Source of the DNA: Lentisphaeria bacterium
GTDB taxonomy: Bacteria; Verrucomicrobiota; Lentisphaeria; Victivallales; GWF2-50-93
Reading direction: 5' to 3'
NCBI GenBank assembly: GCA_020056205.1
Contig: JAGVIF010000253.1
Coordinates: 1 to 5,840 of the forward strand
Length of the DNA stretch: 5,840 bases
How positions within the stretch are numbered: the stretch's first letter is position 1; each line of letters starts with the position of its first letter. Below are positions 1 to 5,840 of this stretch, one piece after another. Below the pieces are notes generated by a model. The model was not told where the DNA came from. It was given only the letters and a program-made list of their open reading frames with translations, and made no database searches. The position numbers and the translations under genes were made by a program.

Positions 1-153
1 GAGCCTCTTAATGAGCTTGAGCAACTGGAAGTCGTTAAGCAAGAAGCGGAGGCATTGCTGCTGGGCTGCTGGAGCCGCATAGCCAAGTTTAACGCGCTAA
101 AACAAGTGCCCCCAAAAAGCCGCGTTTTTGCCACCGCTGGCGCACTTTGGTAA
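1..153 (+). CDS. 3' end of an unrecognised protein (partial)
   Basis: Frame 1 is open from the first base and ends at TAA 151-153, giving 50 residues of a C-terminus. Its composition is protein-like: an acidic, Leu-rich helical stretch (ELEQLEVVKQEAEALLLG) followed by a short basic tail ending in GALW. The other two plus frames hit stops early (frame 3 within the first 9 bases, frame 2 before base 85), which supports frame 1. I do not recognise the family. The stop codon lies only 2 nt before the putative left end of the insertion sequence, so this could be the native end of the gene or an end created by the insertion. A weak stem (113-118 with 125-130) lies in the last codons and is not a convincing terminator. 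The start is outside the window. Confidence 0.55.
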   Translation, partial: EPLNELEQLEVVKQEAEALLLGCWSRIAKFNALKQVPPKSRVFATAGALW

Positions 154-155
154 AT

Positions 156-165
156 GGTGTCCAGT
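156..165. repeat. Putative left terminal inverted repeat of the IS
   Basis: GGTGTCCAGT matches the reverse complement of 1435-1444 at 9 of 10 positions. It begins 2 nt after the stop of the upstream partial gene and 19 nt beyond the transposase stop codon, where an IS end is expected. The match decays quickly inward, consistent with an old element. Confidence 0.4.
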
Positions 166-180
166 CATACCGTATGACTG
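162..180. repeat. Perfect 9-bp inverted repeat with 1-nt centre
   Basis: CAGTCATAC at 162-170 and GTATGACTG at 172-180 are exact reverse complements around a single C. The repeat overlaps the putative left IS end and lies just beyond the transposase stop codon (complement of 185-187). It could be a subterminal transposase-binding palindrome or a hairpin ending convergent transcripts. No T-run follows on either strand, so an intrinsic terminator is not supported. Confidence 0.6.
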
Positions 181-184
181 AATG

Positions 185-1321
185 TCAAAGAATAACTGCT
201 ACATCCGAATTCGGGCGGATAAAATAGTTCAGTTTTCCGGCGAAAGAGCCTAGCTGGAGGTTAATCGGGATAGGCTTCGTCAGGGTGGTTTTGGGGCGGG
301 GCTTACAGGTTCGACGATCACGGCGGCCTGTGGCTTGTCGCTTCTTGACGATGGCCGTGCCGCCTATCAGCCGGACAAGCATCTCATGTTGGGGTGATGA
401 ACCTTTTCGTCGGCGCGGAGAAACGAATGAAAATAGGCAATGCGCCGTCCGGTTCCACTTGCTAACCCCCGGTGGCAAATGGCACACCTGGACGGGGAGG
501 CCAATCGCATTCGTCAGCCTTTGCAACACGCCCTGCCACCGCCCAAGATGCCGGTTTTTCTTCTTTCCGTCATCAAGGGCAATCAACAGCCGCCGCGCGA
601 CCGGATATAGAGGCCGACCCTCCTTTTGCCACCACCGGCAGAGCAAAGACACGATATGTGCGTCTATGGCGGCTGAACCTGAATGACCGTGTCCACCGAG
701 GGTATCCGGCCGCTTCGTGGCCCGCCCTTGAGACCCTTTATTGTTATGCCTTTCGGTGGGCCTTTTCATCGAGACCGAAATGACCGGATGTTTTGCCCTG
801 AGTGCCCGCTGCACTTGCAGGTTGATATGCTTAAACTGCTGATCGCGGTCAGGATAACCCCCGCTCGCTACGGTTCGTCGGTTGCCCTGGAGACTGTACC
901 CAAGCCCCCGAAGCAACTGCGCGACCATTTCGTGGCTGATTGAGTGGCGCCGAGCCGTCAATTCCGCTGCAAGCTGGCGCGTACTCTTGCAGGTCCAGCG
1001 CAACGGCGAGTTGATGTCCCCGCGTCTCAAAGGCTCAATCCGTGCTTCCAGTCGTGTCGCCAGCGCGGGATCCTGGACAATCAACTGTGGACGTCCTGAA
1101 CCGGGACGACGAACGCGACCTGCTGCCAGAGGTGGGCCGTCAAGATCGTTGAGGCCGCGTGAGATCGTCCAGCGGGACAAACCGGAGACCCGACTGACGG
1201 CAGAAACACCGCCGTAGCCGCGTTGACAGGCTTTACGCGCTGCAAACAGCCGTCGCTCTCGTTCGTTCAGGCGCGACAAAATTGCAGCAAATTTTTGTTG
1301 AAGCCTTGACCCCTTCCCCAT
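185..1321 (-). pseudogene. ISAzo13-family transposase, catalytically dead remnant
   Basis: The 378-codon minus-strand frame runs from ATG (complement of 1319-1321) to TGA (complement of 185-187). The N-terminus is typical of ISAzo13/Rhodopirellula-type DDE transposases: LNERERRLFAA (18-28), a helix-turn-helix around AVSRVSGLSRWTISRGL (41-57), RVRRPGSGRP (69-78) and the signature GDINSPLRWTCKSTRQLA (101-118), then GYSLQGNRRT and PDRDQQF. The catalytic part is ruined. VISVD of the family reads VISVS, so the first Asp is Ser184. The second Asp survives as Asp250. SKWNxIEH reads SKWNRTAH, so the Glu is Ala293. Against family sequences known from memory, about 25 residues are missing between residues 206 and 229. 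The far C-terminus (INLQLGSFAGKLNYFI) still matches the family end. No Shine-Dalgarno is visible. The frame is open but the enzyme cannot catalyse transposition; domestication as a DNA-binding protein is possible but unsupported. Confidence 0.85.
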
Positions 1322-1434
1322 GCGGCAGAAGAAACTCGATTTTTCAGAAGTGTCAATGTCTTTTGGGCAAAACTTGCGGCGTGCGCTGCATTTTCGTCGT
1401 TGTTCTTTATGCTTTTCAGAAAATTAAGAAACCC

Positions 1435-1444
1435 ACTTGACACC
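1435..1444. repeat. Putative right terminal inverted repeat of the IS
   Basis: ACTTGACACC is the imperfect inverted partner of 156-165 (9 of 10). It lies about 115 bp upstream of the transposase start. The repeat contains TTGACA reading outward, a consensus -35 hexamer. Confidence 0.4.
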
Positions 1445-1463
1445 GGCCCACCCGTATTAAAAT
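1437..1463 (+). promoter_or_regulatory. Candidate outward hybrid promoter at the IS end
   Basis: TTGACA (1437-1442) is followed after 15 nt by TAAAAT (1458-1463). The -35 lies inside the putative right IS end and the -10 lies outside it, the arrangement known for insertion sequences that switch on neighbouring genes. It points toward the kinase operon. Against it: the spacer is shorter than the preferred 17 nt, and the first downstream start codon is nearly 400 nt away. Confidence 0.35.
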
Positions 1464-1482
1464 CCCCCGTGAAATACCGAGG

Positions 1483-1494
1483 GAGGGCGCCCTC
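1483..1494. repeat. 12-bp perfect palindrome
   Basis: GAGGGCGCCCTC is fully self-complementary. It lies about 20 nt downstream of the candidate -10 at 1458-1463, where an operator for a dimeric repressor could sit. With no loop it is more likely a DNA site than an RNA hairpin. A regulator is not identifiable. Confidence 0.45.
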
Positions 1495-1582
1495 TGCCGT
1501 GGTGGCGGCGGGCGCATTTTCTCTCGTTTAAAACCCCGTTTTCGGAGGCATTTACCGCGATAAATTGACCTAAAACTCATTT

Positions 1583-1605
1583 TGAGCCGCATTTAATGCG
1601 GTTCA
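1583..1605. repeat. Imperfect 11-bp inverted repeat
   Basis: TGAGCCGCATT (1583-1593) and AATGCGGTTCA (1595-1605) are reverse complements apart from one position, which would be a G-U pair in RNA, around a single T. It may be an operator-like dyad or the edge of a dispersed repeat. No protein partner can be named. Confidence 0.5.
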
Positions 1606-1634
1606 GGCTTGGGCGACATCTTGCGAAACATCAC

Positions 1635-1652
1635 CCTTCGGTTCGCTGAAGG
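1635..1652 (+). repeat. Compact hairpin with TTCG loop
   Basis: CCTTCGG (1635-1641) pairs with CTGAAGG (1646-1652), with one G-U pair, around the tetraloop TTCG (1642-1645). UUCG tetraloops are commonly stable in RNA, though the closing pair here is G-C rather than the favoured C-G. No T-run follows, so it is not a terminator by itself. It is the first of a series of stems in the leader. Confidence 0.45.
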
Positions 1653-1679
1653 ACCCCGGAAGTCGCGCTGGTACTGGAC

Positions 1680-1699
1680 GCGCTCCCATTTGGGAGTGC
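1680..1699 (+). repeat. Strong hairpin competing with a downstream stem
   Basis: GCGCTCCCA (1680-1688) pairs with TGGGAGTGC (1691-1699), nine pairs with one G-U, around TT (a few loop-closing pairs would open in RNA). The 3' arm shares bases 1693-1699 with the left arm of the long-range stem 1693-1701/1755-1763, so only one of the two can form at a time. Confidence 0.5.
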
Positions 1700-1769
1700 C
1701 GTTCGTACTGCGTTTCCGGGAGGGAGTGATGTCCCTGCAGGGTGCGCGGGATGGCGGTACTCCTTTTTT
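1693..1769 (+). terminator. Terminator-like long-range stem followed by T6
   Basis: GGAGTGCCG (1693-1701) pairs with CGGTACTCC (1755-1763), nine pairs with one G-U, and T6 (1764-1769) follows at once. A second possible left arm, AGGGAGT (1721-1727), can pair with ACTCCTT (1759-1765). The T-run is where a terminator would have it and the structure is exclusive with the hairpin at 1680-1699, which resembles an attenuator. Against this, the first stem would close a loop of 53 nt, large for an intrinsic terminator, although a nested stem could compact it. Confidence 0.3.
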
Positions 1770-1812
1770 ATTTCTTCGCCCGCCTTGCCCACCTTCATCG
1801 CCGCCGTTTTGA

Positions 1813-3414
<1,602 letters not shown>

Positions 3415-3440
3415 TAAACAAGGACGCGCAATAAACTTTC

Positions 3441-3446
3441 AGGAGG
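3441..3446 (+). promoter_or_regulatory. Ribosome binding site of the LRAT-like gene
   Basis: AGGAGG lies 10 nt before ATG 3457 in the 42-nt gap after the kinase stop. It fixes the start at 3457. No terminator or promoter is visible in the gap, which supports cotranscription with the kinase. Confidence 0.75.
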
Positions 3447-3456
3447 AAAACGTAAA

Positions 3457-4845
3457 ATGAAATCAACCGAAAAATATCCCATTGGCTCCATTTTGTCCCG
3501 TGATCTTTCCGGCGCGGCGGGGATTATTTACAACCATGTCGGCATCTATGTTGGGCGGGGGTTTGTGGTTCATTTCAATGGGGAAGGATTTGGCTGTTCT
3601 GATGCCAAAATCCGAAAGGATAAACTTGCTGCTTTCGCAGACGGCCATGAAGTTCATGTCTATGCCGCGCCAGAAAATGCCGAGCATGGCGAGGCCGTTA
3701 AACGGGAGGCGGAGGGGTATTGGCGCAATCGGGGGAACGAATTTAACGGGCGGTACAGTTTCATCTTCAAGAACTGCGAAGACTTCTGCTGCGCCTGTTT
3801 TAACGTCGGCAATTGGAAAAAAGCGCCTACATCTCAACGGGGCAAAACCATCAAGGCCGCTGTTGTTGGGGCCGCGGCGGTCCTACATGAACTGGCGGCA
3901 AAAAAACCACTAATCAAGGAGGGAATGACCATGACAACGACACGAGTATGGGAAGTTACACATGGGCCTGGTGAAATAGTATGGCAACCGCACGAATGTC
4001 CATCTCGATCAATCGGGTCGATTTTGTCCACCGCAGCAGCCCCTTGGTTATCGGTTGCCTTTAGCGCAATTTCGAGCGGAGTAAGTATCTACAACGCCTT
4101 TCAATTAGCTAAACAGGAGAAAATTTTGACTCGGATATCTCATAAACTTGGCATTATTGATAAAAAGCTTAACTGCGTACTAGGAAAACTCGACAAAATC
4201 CGTGCTCTCACAGAAGCAGCCTTCACCACAATCATAAAGATCAAAAACCTTAAATTGCTTGAGATGTTTTTCGACAACGGACGCATTCTTTTTGAAGAAC
4301 GTATCCGCGAGAATTCTGTGTCACGCGAGGCGATTTTAAGCCTCATGAACGATACCGAGACAGCCTGGAGAGAGATTGTTTGCACAGCAAGACCGACGGA
4401 GGCCCCTATCCCGGATAACATGATTGTGAGAGCCTGTCCGGTTTTCTCTTTTCTTCGGACGTTAAATTTTTACCTCGTTGAAGCACATAACCAGTTTAAT
4501 GATTATGATCCCACAGTCACGCGCCGCTATATCTCTATAGAAGACCCGGAACCTTGTTATCTCAACGAGACCTCTGATGCTGAAAAAGTAAAAGACCAGA
4601 TTGATGCTCTTCAGTCGGTCCAAAGGATTTACAAAAAAACAACCCTAGATAAACAACCGAGGTTGAAATGGCTTAGTGCCTTTCTTTGGGAAGCCAAGAT
4701 GGCCTGTTTTACACTTTCAACGTCATCTGTGCTAGAAAGCCAACCGAAGGACAAGCCTCGAAAACTGATGATCCCAATGCTTGATCCAGAAACTGAAAAT
4801 GCTATAAAAAATTCGTCAAAATCTGGTAAAAGTGCAAGTGAATAG
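3457..4845 (+). CDS. LRAT-like cysteine enzyme in frame with a coiled-coil membrane region
   Basis: As read, one 462-residue protein. Residues 7-120 are an LRAT-like domain of the NlpC/P60 (papain-fold) superfamily: IGSIL, then YNHVGIYVG with His27, VVHF with His39, and the NCEDF motif (106-110) with nucleophile Cys107, close to the NCEHF of LRAT/HRASLS proteins. LRAT-fold enzymes move acyl groups between lipids or act as thiol hydrolases; the substrate here is unknown. From about residue 159 an unrelated region begins: a hydrophobic stretch (about 186-215), a clean heptad coiled coil (about 224-252), then a mixed helical domain of unknown family with a polar tail. There is no signal peptide. 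The two halves meet at an A7 run (3900-3906) followed by a strong ribosome binding site and ATG 3931. With one A fewer, the LRAT gene would be 151 codons ending at TAA 3911-3913. Base composition drops sharply at the same point. The full frame may be a genuine fusion or a one-base artefact. Confidence 0.75.
   Translation: MKSTEKYPIGSILSRDLSGAAGIIYNHVGIYVGRGFVVHFNGEGFGCSDAKIRKDKLAAFADGHEVHVYAAPENAEHGEAVKREAEGYWRNRGNEFNGRYSFIFKNCEDFCCACFNVGNWKKAPTSQRGKTIKAAVVGAAAVLHELAAKKPLIKEGMTMTTTRVWEVTHGPGEIVWQPHECPSRSIGSILSTAAAPWLSVAFSAISSGVSIYNAFQLAKQEKILTRISHKLGIIDKKLNCVLGKLDKIRALTEAAFTTIIKIKNLKLLEMFFDNGRILFEERIRENSVSREAILSLMNDTETAWREIVCTARPTEAPIPDNMIVRACPVFSFLRTLNFYLVEAHNQFNDYDPTVTRRYISIEDPEPCYLNETSDAEKVKDQIDALQSVQRIYKKTTLDKQPRLKWLSAFLWEAKMACFTLSTSSVLESQPKDKPRKLMIPMLDPETENAIKNSSKSGKSASE
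3900..3906 (+). other. A7 homopolymer at the junction of the two halves
   Basis: Seven A bases cover the last base of codon 148 (GCA) and codons 149-150 (AAA AAA). Losing one A gives Ala-Lys-Asn-His-stop using TAA 3911-3913. Runs of this kind are sites of sequencing error, replication slippage and transcriptional slippage. Its position exactly between the LRAT domain and the next ribosome binding site makes it the base run that decides whether this is one gene or two. Confidence 0.7.
3916..3923 (+). promoter_or_regulatory. Strong internal ribosome binding site
   Basis: AAGGAGGG lies 7 nt before ATG 3931-3933 (the ATG at 3925 is too close, 1 nt). It is as strong as the sites of the other genes in this operon and sits exactly at the domain boundary. 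This is hard to explain by chance inside a coding region, so independent initiation of the downstream half is likely. Confidence 0.7.
3931..4845 (+). CDS. Hydrophobic/coiled-coil protein of unknown family (nested or separate gene)
   Basis: Initiation at ATG 3931 gives 304 residues beginning MTTTRVWEVTHGPGE. Numbering within this product: a small polar N-terminus (1-27); a hydrophobic, Ala/Ser-rich segment (about 28-57; ILSTAAAPWLSVAFSA) that could enter or lie on a membrane; then a coiled coil (about 66-94) with Leu/Ile/Val at regular 3-4 spacing (L66, I69, L73, I76, L80, V83, L87, I90). The rest is mostly helical with no motif I recognise, ending in a Lys/Ser-rich tail. The hydrophobic helix followed by a coiled coil resembles membrane-associated or pore-forming helical proteins only in outline. 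Composition is much AT-richer than its neighbours (by hand count, 20 of 60 bases at 4141-4200 are G or C, against 37 of 60 at 3661-3720), suggesting a separate origin from the LRAT part. It is in frame with the LRAT gene as read, so both a fused and a free form may be made. Confidence 0.6.
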   Translation: MTTTRVWEVTHGPGEIVWQPHECPSRSIGSILSTAAAPWLSVAFSAISSGVSIYNAFQLAKQEKILTRISHKLGIIDKKLNCVLGKLDKIRALTEAAFTTIIKIKNLKLLEMFFDNGRILFEERIRENSVSREAILSLMNDTETAWREIVCTARPTEAPIPDNMIVRACPVFSFLRTLNFYLVEAHNQFNDYDPTVTRRYISIEDPEPCYLNETSDAEKVKDQIDALQSVQRIYKKTTLDKQPRLKWLSAFLWEAKMACFTLSTSSVLESQPKDKPRKLMIPMLDPETENAIKNSSKSGKSASE

Positions 4846-4892
4846 CCGGATTGATGATGAGGTTACTTGCGGAAGGAATAAGAGTTCCGGCT
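4844..4892 (+). repeat. Inverted repeat after the coiled-coil gene
   Basis: AGCCGGA (4844-4850, starting inside the TAG stop) and TCCGGCT (4886-4892) are exact 7-bp inverted copies separated by 35 nt. They lie in the 111-nt gap before the C39-like gene. No T-run follows, so termination is not supported. A weak stem that tunes the mRNA between the genes is possible. Confidence 0.35.
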
Positions 4893-4942
4893 GACTGCTG
4901 TTACGCGGGCGGCCGGACAAAGTCTGATAGCGCGGGGTGGTC

Positions 4943-4951
4943 AAAGGAGGG
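4943..4951 (+). promoter_or_regulatory. Ribosome binding site of the C39-like gene
   Basis: AAAGGAGGG lies 5 nt before ATG 4957, a near-full match to the anti-Shine-Dalgarno sequence. It fixes the start at 4957. Confidence 0.75.
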
Positions 4952-4956
4952 CCATC

Positions 4957-5526
4957 ATGTCAATCTGGGACAAACTTTTCCCGTGGGCCTGTCAATCCGT
5001 TCGGCTTGCCTACGGTGAAAGGGAAACGGATGTTTCCGTGCTGCGTATTCCAGGCTACCGGCAGTGCGACCCCGCTTCATGCGGCTACGCGGCCGGCATG
5101 ATGGCGCTGCGTTATTTCTATCCCCGGCGCTCCGATGAGGCATTTTGGAAAAAGTTCCCGCGCCTGGAGCATGAAGACCCCGACAAGCGGCTCACGCCCC
5201 AGGGAACCCTTGTCCGGGCGCTGCGTAACAGTGGCGTCGGCGTTACGGTCAGCAATCGCCTGACCTTTGACAAGATCATGAAATACATCGAAAAGGGGTT
5301 TCCGATCATCACGACGATTTACAATGGAAACCATTGGGTCGTGATCTATGGATATGGCCTGACCCCCAGGCGACTGTATATTGCGGGAAACGGCGCGATG
5401 GCAACCTTCCCGGTCCTGGGCAAAATCTTCTGCGATACGATTGTGCCAACATGGGGCGAGTTTTATCAGACCTGGAAAGGCCGGTATTCAAGGGGTCAGG
5501 GGCTAGTCTGTCGGCGGCTGAAATGA
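4957..5526 (+). CDS. C39-like papain-fold cysteine peptidase
   Basis: A 189-residue protein with the layout of the peptidase C39-like family. After a short N-terminus comes IPGYRQCDPASCGYAAG, where Gln36 would form the oxyanion hole and Cys42 would be the nucleophile of the Q-x5-C-G motif. TPQGTLVRALRNSGVGV (80-96) matches the family's loader segment, and NGNHWVVIYGYG (123-134) carries His126. The acid position falls around YIAGNG, as Asn145 rather than Asp. The expected reaction is cleavage of a peptide bond, classically after a Gly-Gly leader in C39 transporters; stand-alone members have diverse or unknown targets. There is no signal peptide, transmembrane helix or ABC transporter domain, so it should act in the cytosol. 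It lies 111 nt after the coiled-coil gene and 43 nt before the next. By hand count 41 of 60 bases at 5041-5100 are G or C, far richer than the preceding gene. A related papain-fold hydrolase with another substrate is the main alternative. Confidence 0.8.
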   Translation: MSIWDKLFPWACQSVRLAYGERETDVSVLRIPGYRQCDPASCGYAAGMMALRYFYPRRSDEAFWKKFPRLEHEDPDKRLTPQGTLVRALRNSGVGVTVSNRLTFDKIMKYIEKGFPIITTIYNGNHWVVIYGYGLTPRRLYIAGNGAMATFPVLGKIFCDTIVPTWGEFYQTWKGRYSRGQGLVCRRLK

Positions 5527-5558
5527 GGTGATGCCTCCAGGGGCGGTTTATACAGGCC

Positions 5559-5564
5559 AAAGGA
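5559..5564 (+). promoter_or_regulatory. Ribosome binding site of the last gene
   Basis: AAAGGA lies 5 nt before ATG 5570. It supports this start for the reading frame that runs off the window. Confidence 0.55.
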
Positions 5565-5569
5565 ACGCC

Positions 5570-5840
5570 ATGATCACGCTCGAACAGATTGAGGCGGAAC
5601 TTGGCCCGACCGACCGGTATTTCGAGAAAATCAAGCAGGCCATTCTCGCGGAACGGCTTGGCGACCGCGCGCAGTGGGCGCGAGAGATAGAGACAATTTT
5701 GCTGTGCGATTTTCAGGATGTGCTGGTGGTTACAGTCAATCAGGCATGTGAGGCCCCTGTTGAAAAAGGCTGGGGCCAGACAATTGACGCTCAACTCCTT
5801 CATTATTGGAGAGGTTTTTTCAAGGGTTTTATGAGGACAA
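5570..5840 (+). CDS. Unrecognised protein, cut by the window end (partial)
   Basis: From ATG 5570 the frame stays open for 90 codons to the last base. It starts MITLEQIEAELGPTDRYFEK, continues through a charged helix (IKQAILAERLGDRAQWAREIE), a short hydrophobic strand (DVLVVTV), and ends at a Trp/Phe-rich stretch (HYWRGFFKGF). Codon use and GC content are like those of the C39-like gene just upstream, 43 nt away, so the two are probably cotranscribed. I do not recognise a family, and no signal peptide or catalytic motif is visible in the part present. The C-terminus lies outside the window. Confidence 0.65.
   Translation, partial: MITLEQIEAELGPTDRYFEKIKQAILAERLGDRAQWAREIETILLCDFQDVLVVTVNQACEAPVEKGWGQTIDAQLLHYWRGFFKGFMRT

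Larger units (their letters stand above)
156..1444. mobile_element. Degenerate ISAzo13-family insertion sequence
   Basis: The element is defined by the minus-strand ISAzo13-type transposase remnant at 185-1321. Candidate imperfect terminal inverted repeats flank it: GGTGTCCAGT at 156-165, and ACTTGACACC at 1435-1444, whose reverse complement is GGTGTCAAGT (9 of 10 match). The pair is oriented inward, sits outside the transposase on both sides and gives an element of about 1.29 kb, reasonable for this family given the internal deletion in the gene. I see no target-site duplication outside these ends. The transposase assignment is firm. The exact ends are inference and could be wrong, since a 9/10 match can arise by chance. 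Confidence 0.5.

Noticed and set aside
285..1217. Several overlapping plus-strand open frames of 86-133 codons
   Set aside because: They lie opposite the transposase remnant, are Arg/Pro-rich without domains, and their arrangement is explained by the high-GC antisense of that gene.
3463..3913. Open frames of 124 and 143 codons overlapping the LRAT domain on the minus and the second plus frame
   Set aside because: The LRAT catalytic motifs are all in the frame starting at 3457. The second plus frame is useful only in showing where a one-base shift at the A7 run would stop.
4853..5020. Short plus-strand frame from ATG 4853 through the gap before the C39-like gene
   Set aside because: No ribosome binding site, overlaps the start of the well-supported C39-like gene in another frame, and has no domain.

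Overview
The window looks like an accessory region of a free-living bacterium of moderate GC. A Planctomycetes/Verrucomicrobia/Lentisphaerae-type host is the best guess. It rests on a Hanks-type Ser/Thr kinase with an N-terminal MJ0042-like zinc ribbon, a second set of zinc ribbons and a C-terminal TM2 membrane module, next to a decayed ISAzo13-family (Rhodopirellula-type) transposase. This is inference from gene style; no rRNA, tRNA or other phylogenetic marker is present.

Layout. Bases 1-153 are the 3' end of an unrecognised plus-strand gene. Its stop lies 2 nt from the left end of a degenerate insertion sequence (about 156-1444). The element carries a minus-strand transposase that is still an open frame but has lost two of its three DDE catalytic residues and an internal stretch of the catalytic domain. 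Bases 1445-1857 hold no convincing gene but are rich in inverted repeats. They include mutually exclusive stems followed by a T6 run, and a possible promoter whose -35 lies in the IS end and whose -10 lies outside it.

From 1858 to the window end there are four or five plus-strand genes with clear Shine-Dalgarno sequences and short gaps, probably one operon. In order they are: (1) a membrane-tethered zinc-ribbon/kinase/TM2 protein (1858-3414); (2) an LRAT-like papain-fold (NlpC/P60 superfamily) enzyme (3457 onward), continuous in frame with (3) an AT-richer hydrophobic/coiled-coil protein that has its own strong ribosome binding site and ATG at 3931; (4) a C39-like cysteine peptidase (4957-5526); and (5) a protein of unknown function cut by the window edge (5570-5840).

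The junction of (2) and (3) is an A7 run at 3900-3906. One A fewer would end the LRAT gene at a TAA 17 nt before the ATG of the next gene. The locus is therefore either a true fusion, a recent one-base fusion, a slippage site or a sequencing error.

Working hypothesis (inference): a kinase-controlled membrane system in which a signalling kinase acts with two papain-fold cysteine enzymes and a membrane/coiled-coil partner. I do not recognise this combination as a named system. The role (stress signalling, conflict or defence, or protein/lipid modification) cannot be decided from sequence alone.
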